From positions 1 through 64,000 of the forward strand of contig NZ_FWFY01000008.1 in assembly GCF_900172345.1 (NCBI RefSeq): a stretch of 64,000 nucleotides of DNA. Reading direction: 5' to 3'. Within the stretch, counting starts at the first letter, position 1; each line of letters begins with the position of its first letter. This DNA is from Limimaricola soesokkakensis (GTDB lineage: Bacteria; Pseudomonadota; Alphaproteobacteria; Rhodobacterales; Rhodobacteraceae). A program made the position numbers and the translations under genes. Of this stretch, positions 1 to 8,339 are shown one piece after another. A model generated the notes under the pieces. That model had not been told where the DNA came from and did not search any database. It saw nothing but the letters and a program-made list of their open reading frames with translations.

Positions 1-281
1 TTGAGACGATCGACCACGGCAGCTTTCACGGCCGGGTGCCGGATCAGCTTGCGATGGACGGCGCGTCGCTTCTCGTAAGCGCGTTGCGCGGTCATGCCGT
101 AGTAACCGCTCAGATGGGGTATCTCATCATCTACGAAGCGATTGCGCCGCATCTCCCGGTAAAGCGTGGAGGGCGCGCGGCCGAGCCGCAGTGCTATCTC
201 TTTCATCGGCAATTTTGCCTCGCGCCACCGCGCGAGTTTCTGGCGCTCTTCGAGATCCAAATGTGCGTAGCAGGTGCCCAT
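1..281 (-). CDS. IS30-family transposase, N-terminal part (cut by window edge)
   Basis: The minus strand reads MGTCYAHLDLEERQKLARWR and runs open to the window start. This is the classic beginning of IS30-family transposases: a helix-turn-helix region (KEIALRLGRAPSTLYREMRR) followed by a region rich in Arg and Tyr. The catalytic DDE part would lie to the left of the window. The start is the ATG at 279-281; the second methionine-rich leader upstream is in another frame. No terminal inverted repeat can be checked from here. The element explains why the first kilobases are rich in broken genes. Confidence 0.8.
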   Translation of the reverse strand, partial: MGTCYAHLDLEERQKLARWREAKLPMKEIALRLGRAPSTLYREMRRNRFVDDEIPHLSGYYGMTAQRAYEKRRAVHRKLIRHPAVKAAVVDRL

Positions 282-475
282 CGATTGCTCTCCATGTAAC
301 CATCTGTTTCCATACAGAAGTTGCACTTCGAACGTGAATCCACCGTTACACAGATAATATGCGTGTAATAAACATTATGTATGATTCTATCATAACTAGA
401 GCCAGTTTTAGGAATGCTGCTTCCGTAGTGGCTTCGAGCGGCCCGACAGGGCAAAAGCTTCGCCGCCGCCGTATC
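282..475. other. AT-rich gap behind the IS30 gene
   Basis: This stretch is clearly richer in A and T than its surroundings, especially 340-400, and holds no open frame I can support. It probably contains the IS30 promoter and one end of that element. The inverted repeat could not be identified because the partner end is outside the window. Confidence 0.3.
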
Positions 476-655
476 TCACAACACGGTAACTCGGGAATGC
501 CGTTTCAGCGCCGATGCAGGGATCGCTTCTGATACCGGCCCTTGCAGCGCGGCCGCCAATGCCTCTGCCTTCTTGGTTCCGATGGCCATGAGCAGAGTTT
601 CCCATGCTTCGAGGATGGTGCCAATTCCCATCGTGACGGCGCATTCCGGCACAGT
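476..655 (-). pseudogene. Remnant of a glucosamine-6-phosphate deaminase-like gene (nagB)
   Basis: The minus strand encodes about 58 residues including TMGIGTILEAWETLLMAIG, KKAEALAAALQGPVSE and IPASALKRHSRVTVL, and then stops. This matches the C-terminal third of NagB-type sugar-phosphate isomerases, where a TMG-x-GTI motif, a GKA/KAE turn and a GPVTE-x-xPAS-x-LQ-x-H motif follow one another. The upstream two thirds, with the catalytic residues, are absent, and the normal end (usually a further acidic tail after VTVL) is also missing. I see it as a decayed fragment without function. The assignment rests on motif memory only. Confidence 0.5.
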
Positions 656-678
656 GGTACTGGTCGGAAAATCCCCCC

Positions 679-1005
679 ATGAGCGACTTAGACCTGAGCG
701 ATCTGGTTCTTGCCGAGGTGAAAAAGCTTCAAATCGAAACCGCGGCCGCCATTCAAAGCTACGAGGCGCGGCGCCGGCAGGAAGTACTTGCGGCCACGGA
801 AGTCGCAGCAAAATCCGCAGGCTAATCGTTGAAGGATCTCGTCGGGGCATCGGTCGGAAAACCGTCCAAGTCGATCAATCCCCCCAAATATCGCAACCCC
901 GCCGATGAAACCCAGACCTAGACCGGGCGTCGCCGCCAGCCCCAGTGGATCAGGAATGCACTGGCGGCCAACCAGTCACTCGATGATTTCCTGATCGCCG
1001 GGTAG
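679..1005 (+). pseudogene. H-NS-family nucleoid protein gene with two in-frame nonsense codons
   Basis: One continuous plus-strand frame reads an N-terminal oligomerisation helix (MSDLDLSDLVLAEVKKLQ ... AIQSYEARRRQE), a linker, and the typical H-NS-like DNA-binding tail (PPKYRNPADETQT, stop, TGRRRQPQWIRNALAANQ). Stops interrupt it at 823-825 (TAA, where the family usually has Phe after Gly) and at 919-921 (TAG, where the family has the Trp of TWTGRG). Apart from these the frame is intact to the natural stop at 1003-1005. Translation would give only the 48-residue dimerisation part. It is therefore a recent pseudogene or encodes a truncated oligomerisation domain. Sequencing error is unlikely to create two substitutions. 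Confidence 0.75.
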
Positions 1006-1660
1006 GCTCAGCGGCCGGCGATCCGTTTTTGGGATCGGCGGATCTTTTGGCCTTGATGGCTTTCCATCCTCTCCCGCTTTCGGCTTTGAGCCCCGATTTC
1101 TTCCTCGAGAACCGCAATAGCGATATAGTGCATGTCGCCAGCGGGCATCGCGCATACCAGATGGTCAGACTGATCTTGTCCTCGAGGGAATTGGGTGGGT
1201 CGAGGGAATTCATGTGGTATCCCTGACGGCAGGCCGATTGCGGACTGGATGGGGGCGGTGCCGACAAGAACATACGATTGGCGCCGCTCGGCCCTTTCCC
1301 AGGTCCATGAGATCGAAGCAGGGCTCGGCAGCCGGGCCGGATGATGTGAGTGCCCAAGAATCTTCATGGCGACGGAGAACCCGTGCAGGGGATAGGCGCT
1401 CACGCAGTGCGGTGTATAGGGCGGGAGGGCATTCGACCGCTGGCTCCGGACCTTCGATATGGAAACCGGTTTGCGCGTTCTCGACGATTTGGATGATCGG
1501 CATGAGGCCCGGGCGATCATCCGGGCGGGAGACGAAGGTCTCCTTCGCCAAAAGGGACAGTTTGGGCTCACAGTCGACCTTTGCTGTATTCTGGGCCAGT
1601 GTCAGCTCCGCAGGCGAAAGTGACCTTTCGCTACGCCGGATCGGAAGACCGCTTCACGCG
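1006..1660. other. Degenerate stretch; one unrecognised open frame 1210-1551 (minus)
   Basis: The minus strand has a 113-residue open frame at 1210-1551 that starts MAKETFVSRPDDRPG and contains ARVLRRHEDSWALT and FDLMDLGKGRAAPIVC. Its composition looks coding-like but I do not recognise the family. Further downstream the coding flavour moves to another minus frame (HLVCAMPAGDMHYIAIAVLEEE, about 1100-1180), which suggests one old gene broken by a frameshift. I cannot name it and would not treat it as functional. Confidence 0.3.
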
Positions 1661-1804
1661 TTAGCCGTCTGGCGGGACCCCGCCCGCGACTGGCAGGTTG
1701 ATCCCGGTCACATACCTCACTTCGGAGCCAGCCTGATAGGCGACGACGCCGCCCGGTTGGCTTGTGTCGCGCAGTGGGACATTGGCGTAGCGAGGCGATT
1801 TCAT
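1661..1804 (-). pseudogene. C-terminal stub of a short-chain dehydrogenase/reductase
   Basis: The 47-codon minus frame encodes QPGGVVAYQAGSEVRYVTGI followed by NLPVAGGV, the signature end of SDR enzymes (VVAFLAS-x-x-x-YVTG-x-x-LPVDGG). The first 200 or so residues, including the Rossmann glycine motif and the YxxxK active site, are absent. The stub begins with an ATG that overlaps the stop codon of the EamA gene upstream, so it could still be translated by coupling, but it cannot be an enzyme. It probably records a deletion that fused two loci. Confidence 0.6.
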
Positions 1805-2727
1805 TTCGGCAATTTAATCGCCAGCTCCACCGGCTCACGATCCACATAAGCCTTCTGCCCATACCGTTGATAAAGCGCGACGGCCACGACGATGACAATG
1901 GCCGCACAGATCGAGAGCGGCGTCAGGCGATCGCCGAACCAGACCGCGCCGAGCATGGCGGCGAAAATCATCGAGACGTAGTTCGCCAAGGACACATAGG
2001 TCGCCCCGTAATCTCGCGCGATCCGCAGGTAGACCAAGAGTGCCAAACCCTCACCGAAAACGATCAACCCCAGGGCGGGTAAATCGAGCCCGGCAAGCCG
2101 CCAGTCCGTGATAGCGCCAGAGGCAGAGCTACCAACAAGAACAGTGGCAGCCACGATCAGGGCTTGAGCATGGGCGACGTGCACGGGTCCGGCGCGGGAT
2201 GGCCAGCGCGCGGCAACGAATACGGTGTTGATGGCGTAGAGCATTGGCACCCCGAAACCTGCGGCAACCCACCATGCGTTCGATTGTTCCGACAGGTCCG
2301 CACGGCCGGTATCCCATAGGATCGCAATCGCACCCACGAATCCCAACATCACCGCGAGAATCGGGAGCGCACGAAGACGTTCGATACCGATTAGGATTGA
2401 AATGCCCAACGTCACAATGGGCATCGTTGCGATGATCACCACGAACAGAAAAACAGGCAGGTTTGGCGCGACCGCACTCTCGAGTGCGAAGGGCGCCAAA
2501 AAGCCGAGTGTTCCGCTGAGGGCATAGAACCCAAGAACTCCGCGGTCGATCGGTGGCCAATCGCGGCTCCAAACCGCGCGTATCGAATAGAAGGCCGCGA
2601 TGCCAAATGCGGCGACGACGACGAGCACATGTACCGGAATACCTGCAAGGCCAGCCGCCTTGATAGCCGACAGCCGGACACTCCACAGCAATCCGAGTAG
2701 AACGAGAAGTCCCAGCTTCAGGGCCAT
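1801..2727 (-). CDS. EamA/DMT-family membrane transporter
   Basis: The 308-residue protein has about ten hydrophobic segments arranged as two similar halves, the layout of drug/metabolite transporters of the EamA (DUF6) family, which act in the inner membrane and mostly export small metabolites or amino acids. The second half ends with the typical FGDRLTPLSICAAIVIVVAV segment. I chose the ATG at 2725-2727 because it follows an AGAGGA ribosome site and begins the first membrane segment (MALKLGLLVLLGLLW). A longer frame open to 3189 has an atypical, non-membrane leader. The substrate cannot be told. An SDR stub overlaps its stop codon downstream. Confidence 0.8.
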   Translation of the reverse strand: MALKLGLLVLLGLLWSVRLSAIKAAGLAGIPVHVLVVVAAFGIAAFYSIRAVWSRDWPPIDRGVLGFYALSGTLGFLAPFALESAVAPNLPVFLFVVIIATMPIVTLGISILIGIERLRALPILAVMLGFVGAIAILWDTGRADLSEQSNAWWVAAGFGVPMLYAINTVFVAARWPSRAGPVHVAHAQALIVAATVLVGSSASGAITDWRLAGLDLPALGLIVFGEGLALLVYLRIARDYGATYVSLANYVSMIFAAMLGAVWFGDRLTPLSICAAIVIVVAVALYQRYGQKAYVDREPVELAIKLPK

Positions 2728-3099
2728 AATTCCTCTGCATTTCAAGGCGGCTCTGCCGCTGCGATGTCTGAATTCGGCTGATTGATCGTTCTTTAATACG
2801 GCCTCAACCTCGGTTGAGGTCAACAAGCAACCAACGAGGGCGCTGAGCCGGGGACCTGTCCAAAGATCTGCCAGGTCAGCCATCGCAATGGCTTGCCGGT
2901 TTCGATTCCGTACTCCCTTTGTCGCTTGGGATAGCTGAGGGGCGGCACTCGGTCCGATGGCAAAGAGCATTTGCTGCTCAGGGTGCAACCCCTGACCAAG
3001 CCACGCTCCACGTCCGAAAACTCTTCGGCGAGGCCTCCCATCGCTCTTCTCACAGGTGCATCGTATCATCGAACGTCCGAGTGATACTGCGAGGCGCCC

Positions 3100-3917
3100 A
3101 TGTTGGATCTTCCAAACACCTCCATCATCGAGGGAAATGCGGTCAGGTGGGGGACCTGCGGCGATGGCCCACCGTTGGTCGCCATCCACGGCACACCGTT
3201 CTCGTCACAGGTCTGGCGCAGGATCGTGCCGCAGCTCTGCGATCTAAGGACGGTCTACTACTTCGATCTCGTGGGCTATGGGCAGTCGGAAATGCGCGAT
3301 GGTCAGGATGTGTCATTGGCGGTGCAGAACCGGGTACTGTCCGCGTTGTTCAAGGAATGGGGTCTTCAGCGACCCGATGTCGTGGCACATGATTTCGGAG
3401 GGGCCACCGCCCTACGGGCCTACTATCTCGACGGCCTGCGCTACGGCTCCCTGACGATCTTCGACGCTGTTGCTCTGGCACCTTGGGGCTCACCTTTCGT
3501 CCAGCATGTCCGACGACACGAGGCCGCGTTCTCGGGAATGCCCGCCTACATGCACCGAGCACTTCTGAAGGCATATTTGCAGACGGCGGCGCACGACCCC
3601 CTCTCGGATGAAGCGGTCGAGATCTACAGCGCCCCCTGGGTCGGTCTGGTCGGCCAGCCCGCATTCTACCGGCAGATCGCCCAAATGGATCAACGCCATA
3701 CCGACGAAGTTCAAGGGCTTTATGAGAAGATGGATTGTCCCGTCACGGTGCTGTGGGGGAGAAGGACGACTGGCTCCTTTATGAACAGGGGGAGGCCCTG
3801 GCGGCGTTGATCTCGGATCACCCTTGCGTCCCGGTCGAAGGCGCGGGGCATCTCGTTCAGGAGGATCGACCGGAAGCGATCGTCGCGGCGGTCCTGAAGC
3901 AGCTTGGCAGCGCCTAA
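3100..3917 (+). pseudogene. Alpha/beta hydrolase (haloalkane dehalogenase/epoxide hydrolase type), frameshifted
   Basis: The first 236 codons show the oxyanion motif VAIHGTPFSSQVW, the nucleophile elbow VVAHDFGGATALR with Asp as nucleophile (as in haloalkane dehalogenases, fluoroacetate dehalogenases and epoxide hydrolases), and a lid region. At about 3755-3762 the frame breaks within a run of five G. The last third continues in the next frame (EKDDWLLYEQGEALAALI ... VEGAGHLVQEDRPEAI, with the catalytic His) and stops at 3917. One extra G would restore VLWGEKDDW. It is therefore either a very recent pseudogene or a homopolymer sequencing error. As a whole it would be 271-272 residues, normal for the family. 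It is divergent from the transporter gene. Confidence 0.75.
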
Positions 3918-4024
3918 CAGCCGACGTGACCCGCGCAGCCTGCCGGTTCACCTTGCCCTTCGCCGAAGAAATAGACGCCCGATTTCCGGCGGACCGGGGG
4001 TCTGGCCAGTGATACGGTTTCGTC

Positions 4025-5110
4025 ATGCTGTTTGACTTGCCAGATCACGACGCGCTGTACCGCGCCCTCCTTGACCGGGATGACCGTTATGACGGGCAGG
4101 CCTATGTCTGCGTCACAACCACCGGCATCTTCTGTCGATTGACCTGCCCCGCCCGCAAGCCCAAGCCAGAGAACTGCACGTTTCGCGAGACGATCGGCGC
4201 CTGCATCGAGGCCGGGTTCCGTGCATGCAAGCGGTGCCATCCGCTGCGCGCCGCCGCCCTCGCCGACCCGACCATCGGTGCGCTTCTGGCGGCGCTTGAC
4301 GAACGGCCCGACATCCGCTGGTCGGAGCGCCATGTCGAACAGCTCGGCTACGACCTCTCCACGGTGCGCCGCAGCTTCAAGCGCCAGTTCGGCATGACCT
4401 TCCTGGAGATGGCCCGGCAAAGGCGGCTGCGCGAAGGCTTCGAGACCCTCTCGGGCGGCGGCAAGGTCATCACCGCGCAGCACGAGGCCAGCTTCGAGTC
4501 CGCGAGCGCGTTTCGATCCGCTTTCGCGCGGCTCTTGGGTTGCGCGCCCGGCGCGCTGAGCCGCGACGCGATGCTGCGCGCCAGTTGGATCGCGACGCCG
4601 CTGGGCGACATGGTCGCGGTGAGCAGCGCCACGCATCTGCACCTGTTGGAGTTCATCGACCGCAAAGCGCTCGCCTCCGAGCTAAAAAAGCTGCAAGCAT
4701 TGACGCCGCCAGGCATCGGCCTCGGGCGGTTCGCACCGACCGAACAGGCCGAGGCCGAGCTGTCGGCCTATTTTGCGGGCCAGAGCGCGCGGTTCGAGAC
4801 GCCGCTGGCGTTTCAGGGCTCGGCGTTCAGCCGAGACGTCTGGCGCGCGCTGCGCCGCATCCCTCCGGGCGAGACCCGCAGCTATTCCGAGATCGCGCGC
4901 GACATCGGCAACCCCGCGGCTACCCGCGCCGTGGCGCGGGCGAATGGTGCCAACCAGATCGCGCTCATGGTGCCCTGCCATCGGGTGATCGGCGCCGACG
5001 GCAGCCTGACAGGCTATGGCGGCGGGCTGTGGCGCAAGCAGCGCCTGATCGAGATCGAACGTAAATTCAAGGCGGATACACAGGATACCCCCTTTCATGT
5101 CTCAGGCTGA
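4025..5110 (+). CDS. ada: Ada: methylphosphotriester/O6-methylguanine-DNA methyltransferase and activator
   Basis: The 361-residue protein has all Ada parts in order. An N-terminal zinc domain takes methyl groups from phosphotriesters (GIFCRLTC with Cys37/Cys41 and CKRC around residues 70-73). An AraC-type helix-turn-helix region follows (VEQLGYDLSTVRRSFKRQF), and a C-terminal methyltransferase domain carries the suicide cysteine in PCHRVIG (Cys318). It repairs alkylated DNA directly and, once methylated, activates its own transcription. The length matches E. coli Ada (354). The next gene overlaps its end by 14 nt, so the two are probably translated together, an arrangement seen for Ada with a second enzyme gene. 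The start ATG has no strong ribosome site. Confidence 0.93.
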   Translation: MLFDLPDHDALYRALLDRDDRYDGQAYVCVTTTGIFCRLTCPARKPKPENCTFRETIGACIEAGFRACKRCHPLRAAALADPTIGALLAALDERPDIRWSERHVEQLGYDLSTVRRSFKRQFGMTFLEMARQRRLREGFETLSGGGKVITAQHEASFESASAFRSAFARLLGCAPGALSRDAMLRASWIATPLGDMVAVSSATHLHLLEFIDRKALASELKKLQALTPPGIGLGRFAPTEQAEAELSAYFAGQSARFETPLAFQGSAFSRDVWRALRRIPPGETRSYSEIARDIGNPAATRAVARANGANQIALMVPCHRVIGADGSLTGYGGGLWRKQRLIEIERKFKADTQDTPFHVSG

Positions 5111-5852
5111 CAAGGCTCGCGCGCTCAAAGCGCTTCACGTCGCGGATGATCCGCTCGTGCTCTACAACATCTGGGACGCAGGTGGCGCGACTGCTCTTGC
5201 CGAGGCTGGCGCCGCCGCCATCGCCACGGGAAGCTGGTCGGTCGCGGCGGCGCATGGCTTTGAGGATGGCGAGGCGATGCCCTTCGACTTCGCGCTGAGG
5301 ATCGTCGAGCGGATCGCGCAAAGCACCGATCTGCCCCTGACCGTGGACTTCGAGGGCGGCTATGCCGAAGCGCCCGAACAGGTCGCGGTCAACGCGCGCA
5401 GGGTGATCCAGACCGGTGCGGTAGGCCTCAATTTCGAGGATCGGGTCGTGGGCGGGGAGAGGCTTCATCACGTCGAGGCACAAGTCGCCCGGATCGCCGC
5501 CATTCGCGGGGCGGCGCGGGAGGCGGGGGTGCCGCTGTTCATCAACGCGCGGACCGATCTGTTTCTGCAATCGGAGGCAAAGGATCACGCCGGTCTCGTA
5601 GATGCGGCCTTGGCGCGGCAAGCGGCCTATGCAGAGGCCGGAGCCGACGGCTTCTTCGTGCCCGGGCTGACCGACCCGACGCTCATCCGGGATATCTGCG
5701 CGCGGGCCTCGCAACCGGTCAACGTCCTGATGAGGGGCGACCTGCGCGCGGTTCGGGATGTGGCGGGGCTGGGCGTGTCCCGGATCAGCTTCGGCCCCGC
5801 CCCCTATATTGCGGCGCTCGAAGATCTGACCACCCGGTTCGCCGCGATCTGA
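5097..5852 (+). CDS. Isocitrate lyase/PEP mutase superfamily protein
   Basis: The 251-residue protein is a TIM-barrel member of the PEP mutase/isocitrate lyase family (Pfam PEP_mutase group). Visible signatures are DDPLVLYNIWDAG near the start, DFEGGYAE for metal and substrate binding, GLNFEDR, and FINARTDLF. Family members cleave or form C-C or P-C bonds of 2-oxo/2-hydroxy acids with Mg2+. The exact reaction cannot be read from sequence. The gene overlaps ada by 14 nt, which suggests one transcript with coupled translation and so possible induction by alkylation stress. The reason for the partnership is unknown. Confidence 0.85.
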   Translation: MSQADKARALKALHVADDPLVLYNIWDAGGATALAEAGAAAIATGSWSVAAAHGFEDGEAMPFDFALRIVERIAQSTDLPLTVDFEGGYAEAPEQVAVNARRVIQTGAVGLNFEDRVVGGERLHHVEAQVARIAAIRGAAREAGVPLFINARTDLFLQSEAKDHAGLVDAALARQAAYAEAGADGFFVPGLTDPTLIRDICARASQPVNVLMRGDLRAVRDVAGLGVSRISFGPAPYIAALEDLTTRFAAI

Positions 5853-5890
5853 GGTTGCCGCCGCCAAGGCAGCGGGCGAAAGCGCGCGCG

Positions 5891-6574
5891 TCAGACCCCG
5901 CCGAACAGCTGCTCGAATTCCTTCACCCCGGTGCGAGAGAAGACCACGACCCGGGTCTTGGGGTCTCGCGTCGCCCATGACAGCTCCTCGAAGCGGGCCA
6001 GGAAGGCGCGCCCAAGACTGCCTGCCAGATGCGATCGTCGTTCGCTCCAGTCCAGGCATTCGCGGCACAGCGGCGTGCGTTTGAGGCGCAGGTCATCGAG
6101 ATCGATCTCGAACCGGGCCACAAAATCCGCGCCCGCATCGGTGAGGAGCAACTCCTCGGCCTCGGCGGTCAGAAACCCCCGGGCGATCAGGCTGTCGAAC
6201 AGCTGGGTGCCCATGTCGCCTGCGAGATGGTTGTAGCAGACCCGCGCCCGGCGCAGTTCGATGTCCTTCGGGCCGGTGCGTCTGCGCAGATGACCGGCCC
6301 CCGCCGCCAGCCCCATCAGCCCTTCGAGCACCTGCGCCACCTCGTCACCGGCCAGAGAGAAGTACTTGTGCCGACCCTGTTTGCGGGGGCGCAGCAGTCC
6401 GCCCTCGTCCAGCTTCGACAGGTGGGAACTGGCCGTCTGGATCGTGACCCCGCCCTCTTCGGCCAGCTCGCTGACGGTCAGGGCCTTACCGCTCATCAAG
6501 GCGGTCAGCATGTTGGCGCGTGCGGGGTCACCGATCAGCGCGGCGATACGGGCGATGTCCGGACCTTCCTTCAT
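5891..6574 (-). CDS. ArsR-family winged-helix regulator with long C-terminal domain
   Basis: The N-terminal 90 residues are a typical ArsR winged helix (ARIAALIGDPARANMLTALM ... LTVSELAEEGGVTIQTASSHLSKLDEGGLL), followed by about 135 residues with a Cys pair (PLCRECLDW) found in the ArsR relatives of many proteobacteria that control small-molecule modification genes. I chose ATG 6572-6574. A GTG at 6605-6607 would add 11 residues, but neither start has a clear ribosome site. The start lies inside a perfect inverted repeat, so the protein very likely represses its own gene and the divergent pair starting at 6653. The ligand is unknown; the CxxC could sense metal or redox state. Confidence 0.85.
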   Translation of the reverse strand: MKEGPDIARIAALIGDPARANMLTALMSGKALTVSELAEEGGVTIQTASSHLSKLDEGGLLRPRKQGRHKYFSLAGDEVAQVLEGLMGLAAGAGHLRRRTGPKDIELRRARVCYNHLAGDMGTQLFDSLIARGFLTAEAEELLLTDAGADFVARFEIDLDDLRLKRTPLCRECLDWSERRSHLAGSLGRAFLARFEELSWATRDPKTRVVVFSRTGVKEFEQLFGGV

Positions 6575-6596
6575 GGTTCGAGCGTAATCGAACCAT
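6573..6596. promoter_or_regulatory. Perfect 9-bp inverted repeat, likely ArsR operator
   Basis: The arms ATGGTTCGA and TCGAACCAT are exact reverse complements separated by GCGTAA. The dyad covers the proposed start codon of the ArsR gene and lies about 57 bp upstream of the divergent gene, where a winged-helix dimer could block both promoters. A further TCGAAC half-site occurs at 6623-6628. Binding by the neighbouring regulator is inference. Confidence 0.7.
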
Positions 6597-6652
6597 CTGT
6601 GCCTCACAATGGCATACTCTAGTCGAACAAGCCTCGATCAAAGGAGTCCTCC

Positions 6653-6982
6653 ATGCTCACCTGTGTGATCCGCTACCACATTGACCCGACAAAGAAGGCC
6701 CAGTTCGCGCAATATGCCCGCAACTGGGGGCAGGCGATCCCGCGCTGCGGCGCGGATCTGATCGGCTACTACGCCCCGCACGAAGGCTCCAGCACGCTCG
6801 CTTACGGGATCTACAACGTTGCCAGCCTCGCCGATTACGAGGCTTATCGCGCGCGGCTGGCCGACGATCCGCTTGGCCGCGAGAACTACGAATTCGCCCA
6901 GGCCGAGAAGTTTCTGCTGCGCGAGGACCGGACCTTTCTGAAGCGCGTCTCGGACCCGCACACCCCCGGGGCATCGGCATGA
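6653..6982 (+). CDS. NIPSNAP-family small protein
   Basis: This 109-residue protein has the ferredoxin-like dimeric alpha/beta barrel pattern of NIPSNAP proteins (MLTCVIRYHIDPTKKAQFAQ, then GYYAPHEGSS and a C-terminal RTFLKRV). A strong ribosome site, AAAGGAG, precedes the ATG. It overlaps the next gene by 4 nt (ATGA), and both belong to the same fold superfamily, so a heteromeric or sequential small enzyme is possible. The biochemical role of bacterial NIPSNAP proteins is not established. It is probably controlled by the divergent ArsR protein through the dyad at 6573-6596. Confidence 0.8.
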   Translation: MLTCVIRYHIDPTKKAQFAQYARNWGQAIPRCGADLIGYYAPHEGSSTLAYGIYNVASLADYEAYRARLADDPLGRENYEFAQAEKFLLREDRTFLKRVSDPHTPGASA

Positions 6983-7335
6983 TCGCGGTGATCTTTGAGG
7001 TCGAGCCGGCGGATGGGCGGACCGACGACTATCTCGCACTGGCCGCAAAGATGCGCCCGCTTCTGGATCAGGTCGAGGGGTTCATCTCTGTCGAGCGGTT
7101 CCAGAGCCTGACCGATCCACGGAAGATCCTGTCGCTGTCCTTCTTCGAGGACGAGGCAGCCATCGCGCGCTGGCGAACGCTGGAGGCGCACCGCGGCGCG
7201 CAGGCGAAGGGCCGGGGCGGCATCTTTGCCGACTACCGCCTGCGCATCGCGAGCGTCGTTCGAGATTACGGCATGTTCGATCGGGACGAAGCCCCGCCAG
7301 ACAGCAGGGCGGTGCATGTCGAACATTCGCGTTGA
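6979..7335 (+). CDS. Antibiotic biosynthesis monooxygenase (ABM) fold protein
   Basis: The 118-residue protein starts MIAVIFEVEPADGRTDDYLA and contains GFISVERFQSLTDPRKILSL and a W-x-x-L-x-x-HR motif, the layout of small ABM-domain proteins (dimeric alpha/beta barrels that include heme- or cofactor-free monooxygenases). Translation is coupled to the NIPSNAP gene by a 4-nt overlap. It ends 34 bp before the left end of an IS3 element, so any third gene of the operon may have been displaced. Confidence 0.85.
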   Translation: MIAVIFEVEPADGRTDDYLALAAKMRPLLDQVEGFISVERFQSLTDPRKILSLSFFEDEAAIARWRTLEAHRGAQAKGRGGIFADYRLRIASVVRDYGMFDRDEAPPDSRAVHVEHSR

Positions 7336-7369
7336 GGCCGACGTTCGCCGCCCTGCTGCGAAGGCCCGT

Positions 7370-7396
7370 TGAATAGCCCCGCGTTTCTTAGACGCC
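7370..7396. repeat. Left terminal inverted repeat of the IS3 element
   Basis: It begins TGAATAGCCCCG and ends GACGCC. It pairs with 9253-9279 at 22 of 27 positions, and a near-identical end is also present at 11289. Confidence 0.8.
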
Positions 7397-8285
7397 CTCG
7401 TGCACCAGTTTCTGCTGCCACTCGAAGTCGACGGGCGACAGCATTCCGTTCCCCGCGTGCTTGCGCTTCGGGGTATAGAACGTCTCGATGTCGTCGAACA
7501 CGTCCCGCCGGGCTTCCTCGCGCGTCCGGTAGGTCCGGCGCCTGATCCGTTCGCGCTTGAGCAGGTTGAAGAAGCTCTCGGCGACGGCATTGTCATGGCA
7601 GTTGCCACGGCGGCTCATGGAATGCTCCCGATTGTGGGCTTTCAGGAAAGCAGCCCAGTCCATGCTGGTGAAGTGGCTTCCCTGATCGGAGTGGATCAGC
7701 ACTTTGTCCTTCGGCTTCCTTCGCCATATGGCCATGAGCAAAGCCTGGAGCACGACGTCAGTCGTCTGGCGCGACTGCATGGACCATCCGACCGTGCGCC
7801 GAGAGAAGAGATCGATCACCACAGCGAGGTAAGCAAAGCCTGCCTGCGTCCGGATGTAGGTGATGTCACTCAGCCATTGTTCTTGAACCAATGGCGAACA
7901 AGGCCTCGTCCCAAACCGTATCCGGATCCTCGACATCAAATTGCCGATCCATGGTGTTGTCGACCACGACCGACGGCTTGCCGCCATACTTTCCAGGGCG
8001 ACGCTTGTAGCCGATCTGCGCCGTGATCCCGGCCAGCTTGGTCAGGCGGGAGACGCGGTTCAGGCAGATGCTTTCGCCCTGTTCAACCAAATCATCGTGC
8101 AGCTTCCGCTGCCCATAGACCTTGGCGCTCTCGACCCACGCCTCCTTCAGAAGCTCGGTCTGCCGCGCGTCCTCCCGAGCGGGTTTGCTCAACGGCGCCT
8201 TCAGCCACGCATAGAAGCCGCTCGGCTGGATGCGCAGGCACCGACACATCGCCCGGACGGAGAACTGCCCGCGATGCTCGGCCAC
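7388..8285 (-). pseudogene. IS3-family transposase OrfB (integrase), frame broken
   Basis: The N-terminal half (EHRGQFSVRAMCRCLRIQ ... KVYGQRKLHDDL) and the catalytic half (SDITYIRTQAGFAYLAVVID, HSDQGSHFTS, the NCHDNAVAESFF glutamate motif) lie in different frames. The break is at about 7875-7915, where 37 extra bases with an imperfect palindrome (GCCATTG ... CAATGGC) sit between two TGG codons of what should be a VW-x-x-DITYIRT motif. All DDE residues are present, but no full-length protein can be made without that insertion being bypassed. Confidence 0.8.
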
Positions 8286-8339
8286 GAACGCGTATCAATT
8301 TGCATCCCTGGCGAAGTACGCGGTGGCCATCCCAAGAAA

